Shown piece by piece: positions 1 through 5,356 of a DNA stretch of 5,356 nucleotides. This stretch comes from an uncultured Bacteroides sp. (GTDB taxonomy: Bacteria > Bacteroidota > Bacteroidia > Bacteroidales > Bacteroidaceae). The notes beneath the pieces are model-generated. The model saw only the letters and a list, made by a program, of their open reading frames with translations, was not told where the DNA came from and did no database searches. Each line of letters starts with the position of its first letter. Positions within the stretch are counted from its first letter, which is position 1. Position numbers and translations under genes: made by a program. The DNA lies in assembly GCA_900557355.1 (NCBI GenBank), contig USSR01000498.1:1-5356 (forward strand). Reading direction: 5' to 3'.

Positions 1-1
1 C

Positions 2-79
2 GGTGGAAGAGGAAAGTTTGATGAGAGGGTTTCAGAGGTGGAGAAAGAAAATGAAAAAAATATAACGTTAAGTAACTAA
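2..79 (+). CDS. Partial 3' end of an unrecognised upstream gene
   Basis: The window opens inside a reading frame that runs 25 codons to a TAA at 77-79. The peptide starts Gly/Lys/Arg-rich and continues as a strongly charged Glu/Lys stretch, like a disordered or coiled C-terminal tail. Codon choice looks ordinary for coding DNA. The +3 frame is also open over most of this stretch (stop at 63-65), so the frame assignment is uncertain. No domain can be seen in so short a piece and I do not recognise the parent protein. No hairpin terminator follows directly. The 800-nt gap to the large operon suggests this gene is not part of it. Confidence 0.35.
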   Translation, partial: GGRGKFDERVSEVEKENEKNITLSN

Positions 80-345
80 TCAAACTTAAGCAGCATAATA
101 GCTAAAGTTAATATTCAATTGTATTCCTATCGCCGCCAAAACCCTGTTGATGACATAAAAAAGCAATTCAATAGTGACATAGCCCTGTGGTCTAACCCAT
201 TTCCCTTTCATAATACGTCACAACGTCTCCACAATGTTCAAATGAGGAGAATACGGGAATATAGAAGAGAAAGAGACCTCGTTTTTCCCATATGGGACAC
301 ATTCGCTTTATTTTCTCATTACGGTATACACTTGCATTGTCAAGC

Positions 346-367
346 AGAAGCTTTCTACTAAGCTTCT
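346..367. repeat. Perfect 8-bp inverted repeat with 6-nt loop
   Basis: AGAAGCTT at 346-353 and its exact reverse complement AAGCTTCT at 360-367 flank the loop TCTACT. The hairpin is short, of medium stability, and is not followed by a run of T on the plus strand, so a rho-independent terminator is not well supported. It could end a transcript from either side or be part of a decayed element. Confidence 0.4.
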
Positions 368-369
368 TT

Positions 370-412
370 GGCTGCACACACTCTATCGGTCCAACTCACT
401 GGCTTGCACACA
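370..412. repeat. Imperfect direct repeat, GGCT(T)GCACACA
   Basis: GGCTGCACACA at 370-380 recurs as GGCTTGCACACA at 401-412, differing by one inserted T, with starts 31 bp apart. AGCTTCTT before the first copy (361-368) is echoed by AGCTTCCT after the second (412-419). The block is the most G+C-rich part of the intergenic stretch, which makes it look like the remnant of something foreign to the AT-rich flanks. Function unknown. Confidence 0.35.
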
Positions 413-636
413 GCTTCCTCGCCCAAACAGTCCATTATAGTTTTGCAATCTTAACCAAGACGTATATATAATCTTTGTAATGCGATTTGAACATGTTTAA
501 AATAATTACGAATAACTACTTAAAGAAATAATTCATACCATAATTGACTTGAAAAGTTAGGAGTTATCAAAAAATTATGCTACATAAGTTACTTAATTCA
601 CTATGAAATATGTAAATTACTGCTTAATATTTGATA

Positions 637-661
637 GAAATTTATGTACATTGAAATTTAT
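637..661 (+). promoter_or_regulatory. Paired GAAATTTAT repeats beside the promoter, possible operator
   Basis: The 9-mer GAAATTTAT occurs at 637-645 and again at 653-661, with a period of 16 bp. The perfect palindrome ATGTACAT (644-651) lies between and partly over the repeats. The block covers the predicted -33/-7 spacer, where a repressor would compete with RNA polymerase. Simple A/T repeats are common in such AT-rich DNA, so operator function is inference only. Confidence 0.25.
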
Positions 662-673
662 TTCTTATTTTTG
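641..673 (+). promoter_or_regulatory. Candidate Bacteroides-type promoter of the operon
   Basis: TATTTTTG at 666-673 is a perfect match to the Bacteroidota -7 consensus TAnnTTTG. TTTA at 641-644, a three-of-four match to the -33 TTTG, lies 21 nt upstream, which is within or close to the usual spacing. Transcription would start near 678-681, just before the AAAGGA ribosome-binding sequence and the ATG at 694. Among the sites I compared upstream of the operon, this is the only exact -7 match. The weak -33 box is normal for the group. Confidence 0.45.
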
Positions 674-693
674 TTATCTAAAAGGATTTAACA

Positions 694-744
694 ATGGTAG
701 ATAAACAGACCAACAGTAGTTCTTTTACAAAAGAAACATACTAA
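694..744 (+). CDS. Putative 16-aa leader peptide or first small ORF
   Basis: ATG at 694 is preceded by AAAGGA (681-686) with 7 nt between, the only good Shine-Dalgarno-like sequence in front of any start in this window. The frame encodes 16 residues, rich in Ser, Thr, Asn and Lys (MVDKQTNSSSFTKETY), and ends in two consecutive stops, TAA TAA (742-747). The next ATG follows at once at 748 in the same frame. The predicted promoter would place the transcript start about 15 nt before this ATG. It could be a leader peptide that sets translation of the downstream genes, the start of a longer small protein split by the double stop, or chance. I do not recognise the peptide. Confidence 0.35.
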   Translation: MVDKQTNSSSFTKETY

Positions 745-747
745 TAA

Positions 748-924
748 ATGACTAGTAGAACAGCATCACAAGGTTCCCGTAACAATTCCAAAATGATACC
801 TAAATACTGCTCAAGTGTCACTAGAAACATTAGTAGTAGTTGCGAAGATTCTAGAGATAAACATAAAAGAATTGCTAATATTAACAGAGTAAATCTGTTC
901 CCAAATATTAAAAATGACATCTAA
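748..924 (+). CDS. Putative small basic Ser-rich protein, 58 aa
   Basis: An uninterrupted frame of 58 codons runs from ATG 748 to TAA 922-924. It ends 11 nt inside the radical SAM gene, an arrangement typical of translational coupling. The product has about ten serines, eleven Lys/Arg against four acidic residues, two cysteines (C21, C32), no membrane segment and no domain I recognise. There is no Shine-Dalgarno sequence, but the start lies one codon after the stop of the 694-744 frame, so ribosomes could reinitiate there. Small proteins ahead of radical SAM enzymes are sometimes substrates, but the neighbour lacks the family features of peptide-modifying enzymes, so a precursor role is only a guess. 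It may also be a chance open frame in a leader region. Confidence 0.4.
   Translation: MTSRTASQGSRNNSKMIPKYCSSVTRNISSSCEDSRDKHKRIANINRVNLFPNIKNDI
883..899 (+). promoter_or_regulatory. Small hairpin in front of the radical SAM start
   Basis: AACAGA (883-888) and TCTGTT (894-899) form a perfect 6-bp stem around the loop GTAAA, ending 14 nt before the ATG at 914. In the mRNA it could occlude or expose the initiation region, and ribosomes translating the 58-aa frame would melt it, which fits coupling. The stem is short and AT-rich, so the effect may be weak. Confidence 0.25.
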
Positions 925-2329
925 AGATAAAATATTGATTGGACTAGTTGATGCTGACCTATTGAATGGTGGTACGCGTCACCCTAATCTTGTACTACTG
1001 AAATTAGCGGGTTTCCTAACTGATAATGCAATTCCTTTTCGTTTGATAATAGATAAAGATGAGAATATTATGGAGTATACCACTATATACATGTCCAAAG
1101 TTTTCTCATTTACCCCAGACCCTCCATTTTATGAGAAGGTAAAGAAAACTCCAAACGAAAACAAGTTTAAAATAGGTGGAACTGGTGATTATGCTATAAA
1201 AAAGGATATCAAAGACTTCAAATCTTCACGTACTCGTGACATGAATCAATTGGAAAATGATATTTTTTTGAATAATTATCCAAATAAAAGAGGTGGAAAG
1301 AAAAAATGGGGAATCGATATGTGTAGGCAAATGCCATATTATCATCTTTATGACGAGTACATACAATCAAAAATAAAAGCAGGAAGAAAGAAATCATACT
1401 TTAATGATTATCTTTATTACTCAATAGGTTTTTTAACACGCGGCTGTATTCGCCATTGCCCTTTCTGCGTTAATAAACTTGAAAATAAGGTTTATCGTTA
1501 TTCGGAATTAGAATGGTTTTTAGATGATGAGAGGAATGAGAAAGGCGATTTGATTCGTCCTTATATTTATCTTTGGGATGATAATTTTTTGGCAGCTCCA
1601 AAAGAAATTTGGCAGCCGATGTTACAAAGTCTCATTGATTCAAAACGTCCATTCCAATTTCGACAGGGTTTAGATGAACGCATTTTAGCTGAAAGTGAAG
1701 ATGGTGAAGAAATTGCTCAGATGTTATCTAAGTGTAAGTATCATGGCGATTTTATTTTTGCGTTTGACAACTGGCGTGACCGTGATAAGATAATCAAAGC
1801 ATTAAAAATCTGGAAGAGACATAATTCCAAACGCGGAACGAAATTCTATCTTTTTTGTGGTTACACATTGAAATCCGGTGAAGATGAGAAACTTTATAAT
1901 GACATCAAAATACTATTTGAACGAATCAAAATTTTGATGCAATATGGCTGTTTCGGTTATGTAATGAGACATGCAGATTATGTCAATCATAAATTGTCAA
2001 ATATTTATGTTCAAATAGCGCGGTGGTGCAATCAACCGCAGTTCTATCGCTACATGTCATTTTGGGAATACTGCTACCGCAATCAATCATATTGGGAGCA
2101 AAAGACAAAGAAACTAGATGTTCCCAATCAAATTTCGTTTGAAGAATTTGAAGACAGGTTGAGCAATGGCTATTATGAAAAGAATGGTCTCAAACTTTGC
2201 AAAACAATACAGACATTTGTCAACTTTTTAAACGAATTCCCGCAACATAGGGAAGAAATATTAAAGATGTTTAATTACAAACTAAAAGATTTGGTTAACC
2301 CTACACTTTGGACTAAAAAAGAAATATGA
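914..2329 (+). CDS. Radical SAM superfamily protein
   Basis: This 471-aa protein should bind a [4Fe-4S] cluster and cleave S-adenosylmethionine to make a 5'-deoxyadenosyl radical. The substrate is unknown. Residues about 5-67 form a Rossmann-like N-terminal domain resembling the B12-binding fold (KILIGLVDAD, GGTRHPN, IYMSKVFSFT), but the cobalamin motif DxHxxG is absent, so B12 use is unlikely. The radical SAM core starts near 168, with the cluster motif CX3CX2C at C178, C182 and C185. Core features follow: LWDDNFLA (220-227), QGLDERIL (251-258), IFAFDNW (281-287) and FYLFCGY (311-317). The C-terminal 120 residues are rich in Trp, Tyr and charged residues and unassigned. No SPASM or TRAM domain is evident. 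ATG 914 is chosen because it starts just before the first beta strand and an in-frame stop lies at 890-892. Its stop overlaps the next start (ATGA). Family certain; substrate not predictable. Confidence 0.96.
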   Translation: MTSKDKILIGLVDADLLNGGTRHPNLVLLKLAGFLTDNAIPFRLIIDKDENIMEYTTIYMSKVFSFTPDPPFYEKVKKTPNENKFKIGGTGDYAIKKDIKDFKSSRTRDMNQLENDIFLNNYPNKRGGKKKWGIDMCRQMPYYHLYDEYIQSKIKAGRKKSYFNDYLYYSIGFLTRGCIRHCPFCVNKLENKVYRYSELEWFLDDERNEKGDLIRPYIYLWDDNFLAAPKEIWQPMLQSLIDSKRPFQFRQGLDERILAESEDGEEIAQMLSKCKYHGDFIFAFDNWRDRDKIIKALKIWKRHNSKRGTKFYLFCGYTLKSGEDEKLYNDIKILFERIKILMQYGCFGYVMRHADYVNHKLSNIYVQIARWCNQPQFYRYMSFWEYCYRNQSYWEQKTKKLDVPNQISFEEFEDRLSNGYYEKNGLKLCKTIQTFVNFLNEFPQHREEILKMFNYKLKDLVNPTLWTKKEI

Positions 2330-4065
2330 TTATAGACTATACAAATAGGGATTTGTCTCGATTAGAGCATCTTATAACAAAGAATGATGGGACTCCATTA
2401 CAGGGTGAGATTGACATGTACAGACGTATTGTACATGACTGTGAAAAGAGTTCAATAATGTGGCATTTTTGGCATGATATAAGACTTCACATTACTTCTG
2501 GTAGAGCTGGAGAAATACAAATAGATTTTCTACTTATTTGTGAACTTGGGGCGATTGTTATAGAGGTGAAAGGCGGAGCTATACAAATTGAAGCAGGTCA
2601 TTATTTTTACCAGAACAAAGGAACACTCACCCAGATGGACCGTTCACCGTTCAAGCAAGCTGAAGATTACCAATGGGCGATTATCAACAATAAAGTATTA
2701 AATGGAGAAGAGGTATTCATTGACCATCTTTGTGCCTTCCCTCATGCAAGCCTTGAACGCACAAGCAACAATCCCGTTCAGGATCTATCTTACAAAATGT
2801 GGAATAAAAGCAAACAAGATTCGGATACTTCTTTTGCAGACTTCTGTATCGAAGTGTTGAAGGAAGACAAACGGAGAAGACATTGGTTTAGCTGCAATCT
2901 TTCTACAGAAATCCTCTCATCTGTAGTTAACTGTTTTGCACCTACGATCAAAGATACAGGAAGATACAGTCAATCATCATTAAAGGACATTTTAACTTGG
3001 TTGAACATCTCTAATTTGGATGCATTAGATAGTTTGCAACGGAATCACCGAGTGGCGATAGAAGGTGGTCCAGGTACTGGTAAAACGACAATAGCCAAGG
3101 CTTTTATTAAGAAAAACAAGGGATTGAATGGCTTGTATCTGTGCTGGACAAAATTGCTTGCTGCACAAACTAAATACATTCTTCAATTAGAAGGGCTTAG
3201 CAATTGCGATGTAGAGAGTTATGCTTCATATTTGCATCGTATTTCTGGCGGACAAATATCTATCAATGAGTTAAGCCTTACAACAGGCTTGCAGGAACTG
3301 GAGTCAACTATTATAAAATATTTGCAAGACAAATATTATGATTATGTAATTATAGACGAAGCACAGGATGTTGCTGATAAAGGAATGATTACCATACTAA
3401 GAGAACTAACGTCATTGCAACATACTGGCCTGCGAACGGGCCGATTCTTAGTTTTATATGATATTGAGCAAGGATATAATAGTGGCACGCGCAATTTAGA
3501 ATCTGCAATAGATGAGATCTTACGTACTTCGGCACATTTTACAATCAATGGTAACAAACGAGTTCCGACTAATATAGAGATTGTAAGATATGCAAATGAA
3601 TTAATGACAGTGAACTCTGAAAATCTTACAGCTTTTTGGAATAAGATTAGCAATGATGAATGTGCCTGTAAAATTCATTTTGTAGAGGATTCTAAAGTTC
3701 TAACAAGAGGTATTAAGCAACAAAGAAAAGAGATGACAAGTTCTAATTTTTCATTGGATAATTCTACAATTCTTGTACACTCAGATTTGCTGACCTCTCT
3801 GCAGGATGGTCAAGATTCCATTTATGATAAATTATCATATTCGGATTCTGTTATAGAACTTTCTAAGGAGAATATATCTAGATTGCCAGAACGTGCTATT
3901 GGACTTTCTTCTATTTTAAAATACAAAGGATTGGAAAATGAGAACATCATACTTGTGATCCCTGCCAAGCAAGTTAAGAGTACCTACGAAAATTTCTTGT
4001 TTGAAATTTATGTTGGTATGACTCGTGCCATTATGAGTCTTGATATATTCATACTTAATATATAA
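2326..4065 (+). CDS. NERD-domain nuclease fused to SF1 (UvrD-like) helicase
   Basis: A 579-aa fusion. Residues about 24-125 form a NERD domain, a predicted nuclease of the restriction-endonuclease-like fold: GE at 27-28, then D67, E80 and K82 in the D-x12-E-x-K arrangement (IDFLL, VIEVKGG), and the later SPFKQA (107-112). Residues about 230-579 are a superfamily 1 helicase core: Q-motif Q238, Walker A GGPGTGKT (247-254), Walker B DEAQD (344-348), a motif III-like YDIEQGYN (378-385), motif IV NKRVPTNI with R412, motif V YKGLE (533-537) and motif VI YVGMTRA (562-568). All key residues are intact, so both activities are predicted. The motifs are close together: 90 residues between Walker A and B and 214 from there to motif VI. 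The accessory 1B and 2B domains of full-length UvrD must therefore be short or missing. It probably acts on DNA in the cytoplasm. Translation is coupled to the radical SAM gene by a 4-nt overlap. Confidence 0.96.
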   Translation: MIIDYTNRDLSRLEHLITKNDGTPLQGEIDMYRRIVHDCEKSSIMWHFWHDIRLHITSGRAGEIQIDFLLICELGAIVIEVKGGAIQIEAGHYFYQNKGTLTQMDRSPFKQAEDYQWAIINNKVLNGEEVFIDHLCAFPHASLERTSNNPVQDLSYKMWNKSKQDSDTSFADFCIEVLKEDKRRRHWFSCNLSTEILSSVVNCFAPTIKDTGRYSQSSLKDILTWLNISNLDALDSLQRNHRVAIEGGPGTGKTTIAKAFIKKNKGLNGLYLCWTKLLAAQTKYILQLEGLSNCDVESYASYLHRISGGQISINELSLTTGLQELESTIIKYLQDKYYDYVIIDEAQDVADKGMITILRELTSLQHTGLRTGRFLVLYDIEQGYNSGTRNLESAIDEILRTSAHFTINGNKRVPTNIEIVRYANELMTVNSENLTAFWNKISNDECACKIHFVEDSKVLTRGIKQQRKEMTSSNFSLDNSTILVHSDLLTSLQDGQDSIYDKLSYSDSVIELSKENISRLPERAIGLSSILKYKGLENENIILVIPAKQVKSTYENFLFEIYVGMTRAIMSLDIFILNI

Positions 4066-4071
4066 CACAAC

Positions 4072-5356
4072 ATGATCGACCAGCACTTTATAAATCACTA
4101 CAACAAGAATAATTCGGATGTAAATCTGATTATTGATGTGATGTGTCATCCTAAAAAGGAAGATGCACGAATGTTCTTGTGCATGATAAATGACGTGATG
4201 AACTATTACATAAGTAGAATAGATGATGAAGTGCGTTATCCGCTGCTGTATATTCCTGCTTCAGAAGTTTGGGCACAAGAAATATGTATTGAGTTTGTTA
4301 CATTGAAACTTTCATTGCTTTACAACCGATTAATACAAATTAAATTGCGCGCAGATATAGAAAGAGCTTGTATGACTTTACCGATGGATTGTTCTGCTAA
4401 ATCAAAAAAATTCAAACAGGCACAGAACAACTACAAATATTCAAAGCGTATTTATAACTATATTAAGAACAGGAATATACCGGAAAGCAGTATCAACAAA
4501 AACTTGATAATTTGTAAGCCTTTTGATTGTTCTGTTCGGGAGAATCCTTATCTAGATAATTATTGTGGTAATGAGAAAACCATATGTGATAAGCGCTATG
4601 CTGTTTCCAGAGCAGACATTGAAGTAGGAGCATTGGATCGTCCTATAAAGAAGAATAAAGGTTTATGCAAAATAGAAAACATGTTCGTGTTTCTTTCCAG
4701 AAGCGCAAACGGGCGTTTCTCTGAAGCATATTCGTTTCAAAAACCGAGAATAGAAAGACTTAATAAGTTAGGGGCAGGAATACAAAATGTATTTTATTTT
4801 TACTTTTCAACAAAACCATATAAATTGCAAAGGCAATTAACGTGGAAGCTTAAAAATGCCGCTGACATATTGCATGAGAATGTAAAGGAAATGAAAGATT
4901 TTATTTCTATATCCGCAGAAGAATCAGACTTCATCTTTGGAAGGATTCGCAAACAAAACAAATTAATTATACAGCAAGAAGGATTAGATGATTTCAAGAC
5001 ACTTGTTGATGATGCATTAGATGCTTGTGAATACAATATTCAGGCAAGAAACAATTTGGCAGTTTGTTTCAATGAATACTCTCAAAACTTATTCAAAAAC
5101 GAATTCGAAAATTCTATTGACGACATTGATGCACAGTATTTTGATATATTTTTTAAAAATATTCAATATACATGGGAAAATAAAATCTTCCCAGAAATCA
5201 TGACATTTTTGAATGGACAGACAAAAGTTTGTCTCATTCTTGATTATTTCATGCCAGACTACTACAAGCAGCATATCGTTTCAGTGTTTGATTCATATGG
5301 AATTGGTGTTATAACACAAACATTTAAATCGTTAAAATATAAAGCATTAGAAGGAC
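4072..5356 (+). CDS. Large unrecognised protein, 3' end beyond window
   Basis: An open frame from ATG 4072 runs 428 codons without a stop to the window edge, so the gene is 3'-truncated here. It starts 6 nt after the helicase stop, with no Shine-Dalgarno sequence, and is surely in the same operon. No known family is recognised. The visible part looks soluble, largely helical and rich in Lys, Asn and aromatic residues, with no signal peptide or membrane segment. Thirteen cysteines are present. C148, C153, C165 and C172 are spaced CX4CX11CX6C and could bind a metal, though the CPxC/CxxC look of a classic zinc ribbon is missing. Residues about 385-415 (KVCLILDYF, then a helix, then IGVITQTF) resemble a beta-alpha-beta unit of a Rossmann-like domain continuing past the edge. 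The gene is certain from its length and position; its function is unknown. Confidence 0.93.
   Translation, partial: MIDQHFINHYNKNNSDVNLIIDVMCHPKKEDARMFLCMINDVMNYYISRIDDEVRYPLLYIPASEVWAQEICIEFVTLKLSLLYNRLIQIKLRADIERACMTLPMDCSAKSKKFKQAQNNYKYSKRIYNYIKNRNIPESSINKNLIICKPFDCSVRENPYLDNYCGNEKTICDKRYAVSRADIEVGALDRPIKKNKGLCKIENMFVFLSRSANGRFSEAYSFQKPRIERLNKLGAGIQNVFYFYFSTKPYKLQRQLTWKLKNAADILHENVKEMKDFISISAEESDFIFGRIRKQNKLIIQQEGLDDFKTLVDDALDACEYNIQARNNLAVCFNEYSQNLFKNEFENSIDDIDAQYFDIFFKNIQYTWENKIFPEIMTFLNGQTKVCLILDYFMPDYYKQHIVSVFDSYGIGVITQTFKSLKYKALEG

Larger units (their letters stand above)
80..636. other. Long intergenic stretch, no convincing gene
   Basis: No frame here looks like a normal protein gene. 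On the minus strand three short frames follow each other with overlaps of about 20 nt: 358-435 (25 aa, starts MDCLGEEAVCK), 192-377 (61 aa, starts MQPKKLSRK) and 86-211 (41 aa, starts MKGKWVRPQG, with a hydrophobic middle). They use three different frames, which could mean a decayed gene broken by frameshifts, a set of tiny genes, or chance. A plus-strand frame at 119-361 would need a TTG start and reads like random sequence. Positions 362-435 are richer in G+C than their surroundings. From about 480 on the DNA is very AT-rich and fits a long intergenic or upstream regulatory region. No tRNA, rRNA or CRISPR repeat is visible. Confidence 0.6.

Noticed and set aside
119..361. Plus-strand 80-aa frame with a TTG start
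   Set aside because: No ribosome-binding sequence, unusual start codon, random-looking composition rich in His/Phe/Arg, and it lies opposite other equally weak frames.
441..477. Second promoter, TTTTG and TAATCTTTG
   Set aside because: The -7-like box has a one-base-too-long spacer and the gap to the upstream TTTG is 23-24 nt, so the match is poorer than at 641-673.
68..596. 10-bp inverted repeat TTAAGTAACT (68-77) and AGTTACTTAA (587-596) as ends of a mobile element
   Set aside because: The match stops at 10 bp, no target duplication or transposase lies between, and such AT-rich matches are expected by chance.
914..2329. Prokaryotic viperin (antiviral radical SAM) identity
   Set aside because: The protein is longer, has an N-terminal Rossmann-like domain, and its core motifs (DDNFLA, QGLDERIL) fit the B12-domain-like radical SAM group rather than viperins.
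748..2329. RiPP precursor plus maturase pair
   Set aside because: No SPASM or peptide-recognition domain, no leader/core pattern or Gly-Gly type cleavage site, and no peptidase or exporter nearby; kept only as a remote possibility.
3342..3653. Minus-strand 103-aa frame
   Set aside because: It lies wholly inside the helicase gene, whose motifs prove the plus strand is coding; it is a shadow frame.
2326..4065. Gabija helicase GajB
   Set aside because: GajB lacks a NERD domain, and no GajA-like TOPRIM/ATPase nuclease is present in this window.
3916..4149. Minus-strand 77-aa frame across the helicase/third gene junction
   Set aside because: Antisense to conserved helicase motifs V and VI and to the start of the next gene.
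4800..5274. Minus-strand frames at 4800-5036 and 5089-5274 and plus-strand frame 5021-5203
   Set aside because: All lie inside the long open frame that starts at 4072 and is uninterrupted to the window end.
4072..5356. Reverse transcriptase or retron-type gene after a non-coding leader
   Set aside because: No YxDD motif or other polymerase motif in the visible 428 residues, and the gene has no adjacent non-coding RNA region.

Overview
The window reads as AT-rich DNA from a Bacteroidota bacterium, most likely Bacteroidales. This rests on A/T-rich start regions with almost no Shine-Dalgarno sequences, one good match to the Bacteroides-type -7 promoter element (TAnnTTTG), and the look of the proteins. 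The genus cannot be fixed from the sequence alone.

Layout. Positions 1-79 probably hold the last 25 codons of an unrecognised upstream gene. Positions 80-640 hold no convincing gene: short overlapping minus-strand frames, a small hairpin and a degenerate direct repeat. A promoter-like block at 637-673 (paired 9-bp repeats, then a perfect -7 box) is followed by two very short same-frame reading frames: 694-744 (16 aa) and 748-924 (58 aa). The second runs 11 nt into the next gene. From 914 to the end lie three large, tightly packed plus-strand genes: a radical SAM protein (914-2329), a NERD-nuclease/SF1 helicase fusion (2326-4065, 4-nt ATGA overlap) and a large unrecognised protein (from 4072, 6 nt after the previous stop) that is still open at the window edge after 428 codons.

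Working together. The overlaps and absence of internal terminators point to one co-transcribed, translationally coupled operon. An iron-sulfur SAM-radical enzyme, a predicted nuclease-helicase that should act on nucleic acid, and a large cysteine-rich protein with no recognised family form an unusual set. It does not match any defence or modification system I can name. A DNA-targeting accessory system (anti-phage or mobile-element related) is the most economical inference, but the sequence does not prove it. The third gene is incomplete here, so the system probably extends beyond this window.
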